The notes under the pieces were generated by a model, which worked only from the letters and a program-made list of their open reading frames with translations, was not told the origin of the DNA and did no database searches. Position numbers and translations under genes: made by a program. This document shows, in pieces, positions 8,552 to 17,649 of a stretch of 64,000 nt of DNA (its first letter is position 1; every line of letters begins with the position of its first letter). The stretch lies in NCBI RefSeq assembly GCF_900078755.1, contig NZ_FKIH01000006.1. One strand, written 5' to 3'. This stretch comes from Ichthyocystis sparus. Lineage in GTDB: Bacteria; Pseudomonadota; Gammaproteobacteria; Burkholderiales; 2013Ark19i.

Positions 8552-10402
8552 GTGAATAGATTTCATTCTTCTTTTATTGCATTTCTAGTTTTTATATCAA
8601 TTAGTTCCTGTAGTTTAGCTGACGATGAAGGGTGGGTTTGGCGTTTTACCATGTTTGGTGATAGCTTAACCGCCCAAAATGGAGGTGCAGGCGATAAGCC
8701 GTTCACGTCTATAGGATATGAAATGTGGCCGGCGCTTATGGGAAGTTACTTTGGACAGCATATACGTCCATATGATAAAGGTGGAACCAATTATGCTTAT
8801 CCCGGTAAGGAGACGGGAGACATTCTTAGCGCTGTCTCCGACTGGCAGCAGTCGGGAGGGGTACGGAAGGGTATTGTTTTTGTTAACGGCGGCGGTAATG
8901 ACATAATGCATGCTATAAACAAACACATATTAGACCCAGATATAGCCAGGCACATTCTGAGGGCTTCTAACAGGGCAGTATCCAACCTAGGATTAATTGA
9001 GAGACTTGTTGCAAGCAACATGAATGTGGAGCTCGTTGTTATAGCCAATATGCCAAGTTTGGGGTCTACCCCTCTTGCGCATGCATTGGGTATGGAAGGT
9101 GCTCTCGGTGAAATTACAAAGAATTTTAACTCGTCCCTAGGTTCTAATCTTTCAATTGCTAACCGAGAAGGCAAGGGAGATAACTTACTGATAATTAATT
9201 GGGAAAAATTGCTTGATGAAATATTTGCTAGTTACACTGAATATGGTTTTGGAAATATTACCAAATCTGGATGTTCTGATCCGATTACCGATCTTAATGG
9301 GCCATGCCCTGTTGCGCACTGGGAGCGTCCTGATGCTCCAACGTACTACTTTTTCATGGATGCACTTCACCCAGGCGGTGCCGCAGAAAAAGTTATGTCT
9401 GAGTATGCAATATCCTTGTTTGAAGCTCCATTCATAATGTCTACTCTTTCTAGAGTACCGGAAGGGAAGGTACTTTCTAGTAGCGCTTTGATTAACAATG
9501 TGCTTTCTTCTATAGGTACTTCAAAGAGAGGAGTAACGAAAAATTACCTAGATGAATGGATCTTTACCGGGTCTTTGTCCCATGGTGATTCTGATTTAGC
9601 GTTGGATAGTAGACCAGTTTCCCCAGTTTCATATACTTCTAACGATGTAAATTTTGGGTGGACCTATTTACGTGATGCCAATTCACCATCTTATAGTGGA
9701 TTGTCAATGTTTTTCTCCTCAGGGTCAGGTAATCTCAATGGTGATGATTCATCCTACCTAATGAATTGGTTTGGAGCAGTTGCCTATCACCAACAGTTTG
9801 TAGGTAAATGGCTTCTTACTGGCAAGATGGGTGCCGCTGGGATTAGATATCCTTCCATAAGCCGTGAAATTACCTTGGGTAAAGCCCTACGCCATGAAGT
9901 TTCTAGGACCGATGGTTACGGTGCTTGGGGAGAGATTAGTGCTTTTTATCCCTGGAAATCTTCCGCTAATCTTACTTATGGGCCTATTGTGAATGCGCTT
10001 TATAGGTACACTTTTATCCAAGGTTTTTCTGAGGAAGGGGCATCTTCTACTTCCATGAGGTTTTTAGATCAGAAGCGTTACTCACTGCTTACCGGCCTCG
10101 GGTGGTCTGTTAAGGGCAATTTTTCTGTTAATGGGCATGGCCTTAATTCATTTTTTAGCTTCTTTGTGAATAGGGAGAATATTCGCAATAGAAGATATGT
10201 TTATGCAAGCCTAATTAGTGCTCCCTCTATTTTTCATGTGCTTGTTGATCCTGTTAAAAGGTATTCAGCCAACATGGAGGTGGGGTTTAGTGGGGATGTT
10301 AATGGATATACTTGGGCTCTTGGTGGTGCAGGTGGTGTTTATTTGCCTGCTTTAGGGGGGCAATTTTCTGTTAACTTGTCTTTATCCAGGAAGTTTTTAT
10401 AG
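8552..10402 (+). CDS. GDSL-family esterase autotransporter (EstA-like)
   Basis: A 616-aa type V secreted lipase/esterase. A signal peptide (about 1-23) is followed by a GDSL hydrolase domain with block I MFGDSLTAQNGG (nucleophile Ser38), block III GGGNDI (113-118) and block V DALHPGG with the Asp270/His273 pair. From about residue 340 on it is a beta-barrel translocator with alternating aromatic strands that ends in SLSLSRKFL. Size and order match Pseudomonas EstA. It should sit in the outer membrane with the esterase domain exposed. It starts with GTG behind a strong AGGGGGA site. A second hydrolase gene follows after 5 bp. Confidence 0.9.
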   Translation: MNRFHSSFIAFLVFISISSCSLADDEGWVWRFTMFGDSLTAQNGGAGDKPFTSIGYEMWPALMGSYFGQHIRPYDKGGTNYAYPGKETGDILSAVSDWQQSGGVRKGIVFVNGGGNDIMHAINKHILDPDIARHILRASNRAVSNLGLIERLVASNMNVELVVIANMPSLGSTPLAHALGMEGALGEITKNFNSSLGSNLSIANREGKGDNLLIINWEKLLDEIFASYTEYGFGNITKSGCSDPITDLNGPCPVAHWERPDAPTYYFFMDALHPGGAAEKVMSEYAISLFEAPFIMSTLSRVPEGKVLSSSALINNVLSSIGTSKRGVTKNYLDEWIFTGSLSHGDSDLALDSRPVSPVSYTSNDVNFGWTYLRDANSPSYSGLSMFFSSGSGNLNGDDSSYLMNWFGAVAYHQQFVGKWLLTGKMGAAGIRYPSISREITLGKALRHEVSRTDGYGAWGEISAFYPWKSSANLTYGPIVNALYRYTFIQGFSEEGASSTSMRFLDQKRYSLLTGLGWSVKGNFSVNGHGLNSFFSFFVNRENIRNRRYVYASLISAPSIFHVLVDPVKRYSANMEVGFSGDVNGYTWALGGAGGVYLPALGGQFSVNLSLSRKFL

Positions 10403-10407
10403 TAACT

Positions 10408-11031
10408 ATGGGTTTATCCACATCAACTGAGAATTTATTTATTGATGGCCCTGCGGGTAAGATTGAGGTTCTAGTTGAGGAGCCTCAAGGTACAGATGTT
10501 ATTGGTTGGGGGGTTGTGCTGCATCCTCATCCCCTTATGGGTGGTTCCATGACCCATAAGGTTCCGTATATACTTTCTAAAGCTTTGCTTGAAATGGGAT
10601 ATTGCTCAGTACGTTTTAATTTTCGTGGAGTTGGTAAATCACACGGTACTTACAGTCATGGTGATGGAGAGATAGATGATGCTGTTAGCGTTATAGATTG
10701 GTGTAAGGAGCGCTATTATAACTTAGATAGTACGGCTCTCTTCTCTTTTTCTTTCGGTTCTTTTGTTGGGTCTCGTGTGGTTAATCTATACCACTTCGAC
10801 CGGATAGTGCTTTTGGGATTGCCACCGTCTCGTTTTGATTGCTTCCATGTTCCAGAGTATTCTTTGGTTGTGCATGGTGAGCTTGACGAAGTAGTGCCGC
10901 TGGATTCAGTGTACAATTGGGCGGAGCCTCAGGGAATTCCGGTGGTTGTTTTCCCAGGCGCTAGCCACTTCTTTGATCGTAAGCTGATTCCTCTAAAGGA
11001 GTTTATTTTGTTGTTTTATTCCTCTAAATAA
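10408..11031 (+). CDS. alpha/beta hydrolase
   Basis: A 207-aa cytoplasmic hydrolase of the short YcjY/DUF-like group with no lid domain. It has the oxyanion HPHPLMGGSMTHKV motif, FNFRGVGKSHG, a nucleophile elbow SFSFGS (the first Gly of GxSxG is replaced by Ser), the acid in GELDEVVP and the His in GASHFF. The substrate is unknown. It begins 5 bp after the autotransporter and is probably in the same transcript. Confidence 0.85.
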   Translation: MGLSTSTENLFIDGPAGKIEVLVEEPQGTDVIGWGVVLHPHPLMGGSMTHKVPYILSKALLEMGYCSVRFNFRGVGKSHGTYSHGDGEIDDAVSVIDWCKERYYNLDSTALFSFSFGSFVGSRVVNLYHFDRIVLLGLPPSRFDCFHVPEYSLVVHGELDEVVPLDSVYNWAEPQGIPVVVFPGASHFFDRKLIPLKEFILLFYSSK

Positions 11032-11204
11032 GATACGTTCCATACTCATCTGTGCAATTGTATGCCAAATCTTGTCAATATGTAGGGCATGTGATGCAAG
11101 TCAGCGCAGATAAATTACCTCACCTGCGTATAGTACTTTACTTAAAAATTTGAAGAAGAAATTTATGATCTATACTTGTTCATGTCTACACTCAGGGGGT
11201 AAAT

Positions 11205-11579
11205 GTGTCAAAGTACTTCGTAGCACTTATGGTATTGCTATTTTCTCCTTTGTCTTTTTCTGGGGTTTATAAATGTACCGAAAGAGGAGAGGTAGTATAC
11301 ACCAGCACTAAAAAAGATGGTTGCGTGGAATTAAAAAGCACACTGGGAGCATATTCTAAGGACGATAGGCAAGTGAAGACTTCTAGTTCTCAAACTGGTT
11401 TATCTGGTGATGATGATAAGCAAAGTGTGGAAAGTGCAGTGAGTAAGGTGAAAAGCACAGTGTCTGGTATTAGTAGAGAAGCTAAACAAGAGTTGGCATC
11501 TAATGATATAGATGTCGTGAGCAAACACATTAATCCTCACGTAGAAGACATACAAAATATCACGAACAGTTTGCCTTAA
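11205..11579 (+). CDS. small exported DUF4124-like protein
   Basis: A 124-aa protein with a signal peptide (about 1-19, MSKYFVALMVLLFSPLSFSG) followed by GVYKCTERGEVVYTSTKKDGC. This matches the short DUF4124 pattern (YKC...G...YTDxxC) with two cysteines that may form a disulfide. The rest is Ser/Lys/Asp-rich and probably flexible. Start is the GTG at 11205 behind AGGGGGT; an ATG at 11203 in another frame soon meets a stop. It overlaps the convergent HAD gene by 4 bp. Function is unknown. Confidence 0.65.
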   Translation: MSKYFVALMVLLFSPLSFSGVYKCTERGEVVYTSTKKDGCVELKSTLGAYSKDDRQVKTSSSQTGLSGDDDKQSVESAVSKVKSTVSGISREAKQELASNDIDVVSKHINPHVEDIQNITNSLP

Positions 11580-12400
11580 CTATTGAGAAGCGTAATTTTA
11601 TATAAAGAATCAAAAAGTAAGTTGTATAGTTGGCTGCTTGGACTATAGTCAGCAAGGACAGTATTTATTGCTCTTCCTTCTTCGATGAAGGAAGATGTTT
11701 TTCTGCCATAAAATTCGTCGTGGTTTTCGTATACACAAATGGGAGTACCACCAAATTTATTTACTATTGAAAAGCAAGGAATATCTGTGTACCCGTCCCC
11801 TATGAAAATTATATTTTCAAATGGAATTCTTCTTTCCTCTTCAGCTACATAATCGTTTACAGCAAGTGGTCTGTTTTTAAAATTGTCTCCCACAAAACCT
11901 TTGTGTATTTGGAATAAGTATCGCGTTTTTTCAGTAGAACTTACGGCATTTTTTATAAACAACGGTACTCCATCATTATTAAAAAATAAGTTGCTAGTCC
12001 AGATGTCAGTAAATTCATGGCATATATTACAATTTTCAACTATCGTGCCGATTCCACTTGAAATTATGTAAAACTCTACATCAATTTTGTTTTCAGTGTC
12101 TATTTTTTTTACGTACGACCTTATATGTCCAAATATCTCTTTTACACCGGGGAAAAAGTCAAGACTTTTTGAAAATGATTTTAAAGAATCTAAAGTGAGC
12201 AAGTTGTTATTAGTTTTCCTATGTTTCATGATGGTATACATCCAAGCTAATACAAAGTCCCAACTTTGATCTATTAGCTGTTGCACTTCTTCTTCCCAAA
12301 AAATTGAAGGTGAGATTCCGTTTAAACTTAGGTATCTTGATGTGCTGTCTCTAGTTAAAGTATCGTCGAAGTCAAATACTACGGCAATTTTATTTTTCAT
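11576..12400 (-). CDS. HAD-superfamily phosphatase (phosphoserine-phosphatase-like)
   Basis: A 274-aa hydrolase with HAD motif I DFDDTLTRDST (nucleophile and acid Asp), motif II ISSG, a Lys-bearing region and motif IV FIGDGYTDIPCF. The substrate cannot be told from this. The frame stays open up to an ATG at 12484, which would add 28 residues without conserved character. The ATG at 12400 places motif I near the N-terminus as in the family, so it is chosen, though neither start has a strong ribosome site. It is divergent from the virB9-like gene. Confidence 0.75.
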   Translation of the reverse strand: MKNKIAVVFDFDDTLTRDSTSRYLSLNGISPSIFWEEEVQQLIDQSWDFVLAWMYTIMKHRKTNNNLLTLDSLKSFSKSLDFFPGVKEIFGHIRSYVKKIDTENKIDVEFYIISSGIGTIVENCNICHEFTDIWTSNLFFNNDGVPLFIKNAVSSTEKTRYLFQIHKGFVGDNFKNRPLAVNDYVAEEERRIPFENIIFIGDGYTDIPCFSIVNKFGGTPICVYENHDEFYGRKTSSFIEEGRAINTVLADYSPSSQLYNLLFDSLYKITLLNS

Positions 12401-12547
12401 ATACACCAATCCGTTATTACCACTATAAAGACAGTATATTATGGTTATTTCTTTATTACCAAGTTTGATAAAAAAGTGGTTCATCTAATTTACTATCTAC
12501 CATTATCATGCGAGAGTATTCTTCTTTGACGACAGTGATATAGATAG

Positions 12548-13507
12548 ATGAAATTTCATATTATAATACTTTACTTTGTTGTTTTACTTTGTGACGGCTT
12601 GTTTATTTTCCTACCCAATGATGCATTTGGTACTGAGGATAAGCATACTAAAGATTATTACCATCACTGTGATGATTACCTTCTTAGACACTTCCATATT
12701 TGCCATTCTATAGAAAAGAGTATTGGCGGTGAGGATTCTGATCCAGCCATTGCTATTTTCAACTATCAAGAAGATAAAACTTATGTTGTTTATACCCATG
12801 TAGGAATAATGACAAATGTATCTTTTCAGCCTGATGAGTCGCTTATTGGTCTCTTTCTTTCCGATACCTCTAGATGGATACATGCAGTAAGTCAAGGTAA
12901 GCAAGACTTATTCTTTAAACCGACACAAGGAGGTCTTATAAATCCTATAACCATTTTGACTAATAAACGTAGGTACCATGTGTGGTTGGTGTCTGTAGAT
13001 GACGATAATCACTATTGGTATCATCGTGTTTCTTGGCGCTTATTGCAGAATGGCAATATTGGAGTTAGTGGTTCTATTAATGAATTTTCTTCCATTGAAG
13101 TGGGTTCAGCTAGTTTTTTAAACAACCATGGCGGTAGGGTTGGTATTGAAAATTCACTAACTCAGATTGATTTGGATCACCTTAATTTTGGGTACTCTGT
13201 ACACTCAAGTTCTCCTTCGGTGCCATTTGTCCCAGATGTAGTTTTCGATGATGGTGTCCATATGTGGATTAGGATGCCAGATGGTGTTAAGGACTGGCCA
13301 GCTTTATTTGTATCAGATATAGATGGAAAGTTTTCCGTTGATGAGTACGTTATTAAAGGTCGGTATTACAAGGTTGCACACGTACATTACTGCGTTTTGT
13401 TAAAGCTAGGTGACAAAATAGTAAGAATGTGTAAAAGGCGACCCACCTCATTAAGAAAGATAATTCATAACATTTTTCATCCATCACTTCTCAATCGTTA
13501 CCTATGA
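12548..13507 (+). CDS. VirB9/TrbG/CagX-like type IV secretion core protein
   Basis: A 319-aa protein with a signal peptide (about 1-28). The N-terminal part carries the family pattern (YVVYTHVGIMTNVSFQPDE...ESLIGL...SRWIHAV...LFFKPTQGGLINPITILTNKRRYHVWL). The C-terminal part carries PDVVFDDGVHMWIRMPDG, DWPALFVSD, EYVIKGRYYKV and LLKLGDK, which align with the TrbG/VirB9 C-terminal domain that forms the outer-membrane ring with VirB7 and VirB10. The stop overlaps the next start as ATGA. No VirB7-like lipoprotein, VirB8 or ATPase is seen nearby. The assignment is from motif reading. Confidence 0.78.
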   Translation: MKFHIIILYFVVLLCDGLFIFLPNDAFGTEDKHTKDYYHHCDDYLLRHFHICHSIEKSIGGEDSDPAIAIFNYQEDKTYVVYTHVGIMTNVSFQPDESLIGLFLSDTSRWIHAVSQGKQDLFFKPTQGGLINPITILTNKRRYHVWLVSVDDDNHYWYHRVSWRLLQNGNIGVSGSINEFSSIEVGSASFLNNHGGRVGIENSLTQIDLDHLNFGYSVHSSSPSVPFVPDVVFDDGVHMWIRMPDGVKDWPALFVSDIDGKFSVDEYVIKGRYYKVAHVHYCVLLKLGDKIVRMCKRRPTSLRKIIHNIFHPSLLNRYL

Positions 13508-14451
13508 GGACGTCGTTTGTACGCTTATTGTCCAGAATGGTGTTTTCGCTTTGTGTGTTTAGTACTATCGTAGGATATGTTGTAAGATACCGACTTAATA
13601 AAAGAAAAGAGCTACTAAGCATTCAAAGACATTTGGGCACCATTTCTAATCAAATTCCGAAATTTGACCCAGTTAGTGACCTTTTAGATAAACAGATATC
13701 AGGGGCATATGCAGAGAATAAAAGCTCTCGGAATCATCAACATCATACATCTCATGCCTTAAAGTATCGTGAGGCTAAAGATAATATATCTGCTCTTATG
13801 AGTCCATTGGTTGCTTATCAAGATAATATTGGTGGGGGGGTGGTTTTGGATGATAGTATTCCTATTTGCACGCTACTTAGAGGATCTTCAATACCTATGG
13901 TACTAATGATGAGGGTTATATCTCCTCCAGATGGTATTGTTAGGGCTCAAGTAGTAGCCAATGTATATGATTCAGTTTCACTGTCACGTGTAATTATACC
14001 TGCTGGTAGCAGGTTTATTGGGCGTATTGATAGAAAGCAGTCGGAATACTCTGGTAGAATACTACTCCGTTTTGAGCAGTTTGTTCTACCAAATGGTAAT
14101 GTGATAGAAGGTAAAGATTTCTATAGTTCTGATTCAGATGGATCTACTGGTAACTCTGCTAATGTGGATCGCCATTTTTGGCAGAATTTTGCTCCGCATT
14201 TTGTTCTAGCTGGAATATCAACAATAGGTACTCTATTATCCATGAGAACCAAGGAAGTGGCAGGTTATGATCCACGTCTACAAACGGACAGGTATCCTAT
14301 GTCTCCATTGAGTGATAGTATTATAAGTAATGTTTCTGATCGCTTTAACAAGTCTGGTAAAATTCCAATAACAATTCGTTTGGATCCGGGGCAGAGATTT
14401 ATCATTATTAATCAAAAAACAACCAATTTTTCTTGTCCTGACATATCCTAA
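13504..14451 (+). CDS. VirB10/TrbI-like type IV secretion core protein
   Basis: A 315-aa bitopic protein: a short cytoplasmic N-terminus, one membrane helix (about 12-28), a linker lacking the long Pro-rich stretch of classical VirB10, and a C-terminal TrbI-type barrel domain. Family landmarks are LLRGSSIPMVLMMRVISPPDGIVRAQVVANVYD, VIIPAGSRFIGRID, FEQFVLPNGNVIEG, VDRHFWQNFAPHFVLAGISTIGTLLS (antenna region) and the terminal IPITIRLDPGQRFIII. It is translationally coupled to the VirB9-like gene. It is followed after about 80 bp by pilin-like genes, not by other T4SS genes. Confidence 0.8.
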   Translation: MRTSFVRLLSRMVFSLCVFSTIVGYVVRYRLNKRKELLSIQRHLGTISNQIPKFDPVSDLLDKQISGAYAENKSSRNHQHHTSHALKYREAKDNISALMSPLVAYQDNIGGGVVLDDSIPICTLLRGSSIPMVLMMRVISPPDGIVRAQVVANVYDSVSLSRVIIPAGSRFIGRIDRKQSEYSGRILLRFEQFVLPNGNVIEGKDFYSSDSDGSTGNSANVDRHFWQNFAPHFVLAGISTIGTLLSMRTKEVAGYDPRLQTDRYPMSPLSDSIISNVSDRFNKSGKIPITIRLDPGQRFIIINQKTTNFSCPDIS

Positions 14452-14534
14452 ATCCATTTTGGCAACTCATATATGAAGTAGTTGAGACAGTTTTTTTTTA
14501 AGCTACCATAGATAGTTATGGGGGATGTTTTGCT

Positions 14535-14975
14535 GTGTGGCATATTCTAGTTGTGAGGAGGGGATTTTCCATTATCGAGTTAATGGTAACCGTTACAATT
14601 TTGGTGGTTTTGATGAGTGTTGCAGTTTCTCTATATGAAGAAAATGAGATTAGGTCTGATTTGTCTGATGCAAATTCTAGACTCCTAAATGCCCAGGTTG
14701 TTGCCCGTACTTACTTTACTAATGCTCGTACTTATGTTGGATTTTGCGCCACATACCCAGAATTTTCATCTAGATTGACTGACTTATTAAGGTTTACCTG
14801 CTCGGAAGATCGTTATTGTTTCCGTGTTAGGATTGAAGGCACCAGAAGTTTATCAAATTTTAAATCCCTTGTTTCAGAGACAGGTCCGCGAACAATTTCT
14901 GTGCCTCATGGTTGGACAATGCCAGTTAATGCTTCAAACTGTTTAATTGCATCAAAAAAGGGTGACTGTATCTAA
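14535..14975 (+). CDS. type IV pilin-like protein (PilE-like minor pilin)
   Basis: A 146-aa prepilin. A short basic leader ends in RRG and is followed by FSIIELMVTVTILVVLMSVAVSLY, with Glu at +5 of the mature protein: a class III signal cut and N-methylated by PilD. The C-terminal part has four cysteines, two of them in CSEDRYC. Start is the GTG at 14535 with GGGGGAT upstream. It is the first gene of the pseudopilin group and follows the VirB10-like gene on the same strand. Confidence 0.8.
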   Translation: MWHILVVRRGFSIIELMVTVTILVVLMSVAVSLYEENEIRSDLSDANSRLLNAQVVARTYFTNARTYVGFCATYPEFSSRLTDLLRFTCSEDRYCFRVRIEGTRSLSNFKSLVSETGPRTISVPHGWTMPVNASNCLIASKKGDCI

Positions 14976-15009
14976 GTTAATAAATGATTTTTTAAAAAAG
15001 TCTAATATC

Positions 15010-15702
15010 ATGGCCAGAGAAAGTTACTGTAGCAACAGTCGCATTTATGGATTTACTTTTATAGAGATATTAGTTGTTTTGTTGATATTTTCTTTAATGA
15101 TAAGTTTAGCATCACCCATTCTTAGAGTTCGTAGGGCAAATAGTGCTGCCTCAACTTATGCTAAATCAATAAAGTCAAGAATAGAGGCAGCATATGCCTA
15201 TTGTTTACCGCATCTATATAAGGAGTGTATGCTTGCATTTTCTCCAGAGCTAATTAATCGTAGTGGTCTTATAGCAGCTGATACTGCCGCCAATAGAACT
15301 GCCCTACAAAGTAATTATGGTGATATTAACTATGTGGAAATATTTCTTGGGCATCCATATGCTAAGGATGCAAAAAAGTCTGACAATTTGGCATATCACT
15401 CTGCAGATGATATATCAAGATATGGCAGTGATTTTTATAGTATTCGTGCTATTGGCAAACAGGATGGTAAATATTATACAAAATTTTTTGTGTCGATTAT
15501 TGACGGATCATTTGGCGATTATAGGGGGAAAATCAATTCCATTTACGTTTATCCTGTTATGAGTTCTAGTGATAGTGAATTTTCTTATGGGAAGATATAC
15601 AAGATAAAGATTTTATCTAATATTGCAGATATGTGCGAGATAAGCTTTTCTTCTTGCCCAGGTGTTGAAACAGATGATGTAGGGACATGTTATTGTCGAT
15701 GA
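15010..15702 (+). CDS. type IV pseudopilin (FimT/GspH-like)
   Basis: A 230-aa prepilin with leader MARESYCSNSRIYG and mature start FTFIEILVVLLIFSLMISLASPIL (Glu +5). The frame is open from a TTG at 14947 that overlaps the preceding gene, but the ATG at 15010 gives a leader of normal length and is preferred. The C-terminus has several cysteines (ECM, CEISFSSCPG, CYC). The role is presumably as a minor pilin in a pilus tip or priming complex. Confidence 0.75.
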   Translation: MARESYCSNSRIYGFTFIEILVVLLIFSLMISLASPILRVRRANSAASTYAKSIKSRIEAAYAYCLPHLYKECMLAFSPELINRSGLIAADTAANRTALQSNYGDINYVEIFLGHPYAKDAKKSDNLAYHSADDISRYGSDFYSIRAIGKQDGKYYTKFFVSIIDGSFGDYRGKINSIYVYPVMSSSDSEFSYGKIYKIKILSNIADMCEISFSSCPGVETDDVGTCYCR

Positions 15703-15722
15703 GCATATTCTGAGGACAGAAG

Positions 15723-17030
15723 ATGAAAAGAGGAGGGTTTTCTCTAGCTGAAACCATAATTGGTGTTGCTATTTCTGTTGCAACTATTTTGGTTGTCATG
15801 CAGACTTCGAATATTGTTAAAAAAGCAATGGATTCTAAGGGGTATGTATCTGCTTATAAGCAATCTTTAGCTGCTGCATCTGCTATACGTGAGATGATTT
15901 CTAAGAGTGGTGTTTTGTTTGAGTCTTTGAATATTCCCCAGTGTTTGCTGACATTCCATAGTCCTGGTCTTGGTACTATTTCTGTTCCATTTGGTCCAGT
16001 AGCAATATTTAAGCCAGTACAGCACAGGGATGTAAATTCAGCGCAGATGGCTATAGTTTGGAATACTCTTCCATTATACCATAGTAGTTTTATGCGATTT
16101 ACGAGTTCATTGAGGCCAGCCTCATCATCTTCTGACCCTGGTTATTATTTGGATATAGATAGGCAAATTCCATCTTTTCCGGCCAGGTATGCATTTCTAT
16201 TCCGTTTCAGGGACTCATTGATCCCAAGTAATTATCCTCCTTTTTGCCAATTAGCAGCGGTATCTAATCCTACAGTTAGCTCATCTATTAATATTATGTC
16301 TTCTGCATCTAGTGGTGGAATTAATTTTAGTAATGCTGAAAGTGTATTTCCACCAAGTGGTAATAATTTTTCTTGGCTGTATAATGGGCATGCTGATAAT
16401 GCGGCACCAAGCGGATCAACAATGAAAACATCTGTAAATATTGCTATTGATGCAACTACTGGCGGTTATGAAATTTTGAAACCAGGTGAATCATCAACAA
16501 CTGGTACATCTATTACATCTATAAGTGCATCACCATATATGATTTATAGTTCCTATGGCTTGAATGGTCCTGCCTATGGAATGTTGAGTGCTGGTTCTGC
16601 ACATGTTGATACTATTTATGTTGATGCTGAATATGGTGGTGGACTTTATGTAAAGAATTTAATTTCTGGGCGGGTGAGAAATATAGGGCCTGGAGTTGTC
16701 TCTCTACAGGCACAGTATGGAATTGTATCTTCACCTGGGAAATTAGATTGGTATAATCCTACAAGCTTTAATAATCTATTAACAAGTGGTCTTCTTAAGG
16801 TTGGCAATATAGATATAGTGCGTTTTGCAGTCCTAACGCGCGCCAATTATGACAAGCATTTTAATTCCCCAGTTCCAACTTGGGCTGGAGGGTCTTTTAC
16901 TATGGCTAATTATCCTGAGGAGTCAGGTGATCGAGCTAATTGGCGACACTGGAGATATGCATTAGTTGAGATGGATGTTCCTATTAGAAATGTGAATGTT
17001 AGTGCAGGATATATGGCGCGAGATAATTAG
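15723..17030 (+). CDS. type IV pseudopilin (PilW-like)
   Basis: A 435-aa prepilin with leader MKRGG and mature start FSLAETIIGVAISVATILVVMQTSNIV (Glu +5). The large globular C-terminal part, Ser/Gly/Asn-rich, fits PilW-type minor pilins. The start has GAGGACAG directly upstream. The stop at 17030 lies one base from the stop of the inverted pilin gene. Confidence 0.75.
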   Translation: MKRGGFSLAETIIGVAISVATILVVMQTSNIVKKAMDSKGYVSAYKQSLAAASAIREMISKSGVLFESLNIPQCLLTFHSPGLGTISVPFGPVAIFKPVQHRDVNSAQMAIVWNTLPLYHSSFMRFTSSLRPASSSSDPGYYLDIDRQIPSFPARYAFLFRFRDSLIPSNYPPFCQLAAVSNPTVSSSINIMSSASSGGINFSNAESVFPPSGNNFSWLYNGHADNAAPSGSTMKTSVNIAIDATTGGYEILKPGESSTTGTSITSISASPYMIYSSYGLNGPAYGMLSAGSAHVDTIYVDAEYGGGLYVKNLISGRVRNIGPGVVSLQAQYGIVSSPGKLDWYNPTSFNNLLTSGLLKVGNIDIVRFAVLTRANYDKHFNSPVPTWAGGSFTMANYPEESGDRANWRHWRYALVEMDVPIRNVNVSAGYMARDN

Positions 17031-17031
17031 T

Positions 17032-17520
17032 TTATGGAGTTGGGATAAATGCATCTGGATTTTGGATGCAATTTAATTGTAGATCAGACACTATACAGTT
17101 GTTAATTGTAGTAGATGGTGGTTCTGGATCAAATTTGGAAATTATGCTACCAGATATAGAGGTGGTCATAGTTATTTTATTATCGACATTTGACATTAAA
17201 AAAGTGATTCCAGCTATAGATTTTTTACCGACTACTGTTATAGTTAGATTTTTTCCAGATGGTAAACATGAGGCCGTATACATATTTGTATTCATTTTTA
17301 TACTGGTATCAGATGACAATTCACCACATGGATCCCCGTGTTGTCTTCCTTTGTTGCTACCAACTGTGAATATATTAAGACAGTCATATGCCATTTTTTT
17401 AATATTATTTTCAATAGAATAATTAATAATTATATTTTTAGTGCCAATAAATAGTGATAAAACTATAACTAGAGCCATAAGTAGTTCAAGTAGAGTTAAT
17501 CCATTTGACCTAATAGACAA
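17032..17520 (-). CDS. type IV pseudopilin (GspH/FimT-like), inverted
   Basis: A 162-aa prepilin on the strand opposite to its neighbours. The leader ends in SNG, with mature start LTLLELLMALVIVLSLFIGTKNIIINY (Glu +5). The start is a TTG at 17520 with TGGAGA 8 nt upstream on the minus strand. Four Cys residues in the C-terminal part may form disulfides. It is convergent with the PilW-like gene and divergent from the PilV-like gene, so it needs its own promoter in 17521-17649. Confidence 0.78.
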   Translation of the reverse strand: MSIRSNGLTLLELLMALVIVLSLFIGTKNIIINYSIENNIKKMAYDCLNIFTVGSNKGRQHGDPCGELSSDTSIKMNTNMYTASCLPSGKNLTITVVGKKSIAGITFLMSNVDNKITMTTSISGSIISKFDPEPPSTTINNCIVSDLQLNCIQNPDAFIPTP

Positions 17521-17561
17521 TTTTTGTTCTCCATAGTACTTGTGAATTTTTTTGTCTTACA

Positions 17562-17585
17562 AACACATTATAAAAATAATGTGTT
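17562..17585. repeat. perfect 10-bp inverted repeat between divergent pilin genes
   Basis: AACACATTAT (17562-17571) and ATAATGTGTT (17576-17585) are perfect reverse complements around a 4-A centre. Its place between the divergent pilin starts (17520 minus, 17650 plus) suggests an operator for a dimeric regulator. A hairpin is possible, but no U run makes it a clear terminator. Confidence 0.55.
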
Positions 17586-17649
17586 CAGGAAGATCATTAA
17601 CTCTCCATTGTATAATTAACTTTAGGGATAACAAGAGAACCATTAGAAC

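Noticed and set aside
11205..11579. Possible VirB7 role for the small exported protein
   Set aside because: It has no lipobox and no VirB7 motif; the YKC...C pattern is DUF4124-like, and a HAD gene on the other strand separates it from virB9.
17066..17422. Plus-strand frame opposite the inverted pilin
   Set aside because: The minus strand has the prepilin motif and ribosome site; the plus frame has neither. The pilin call is therefore the minus-strand one.
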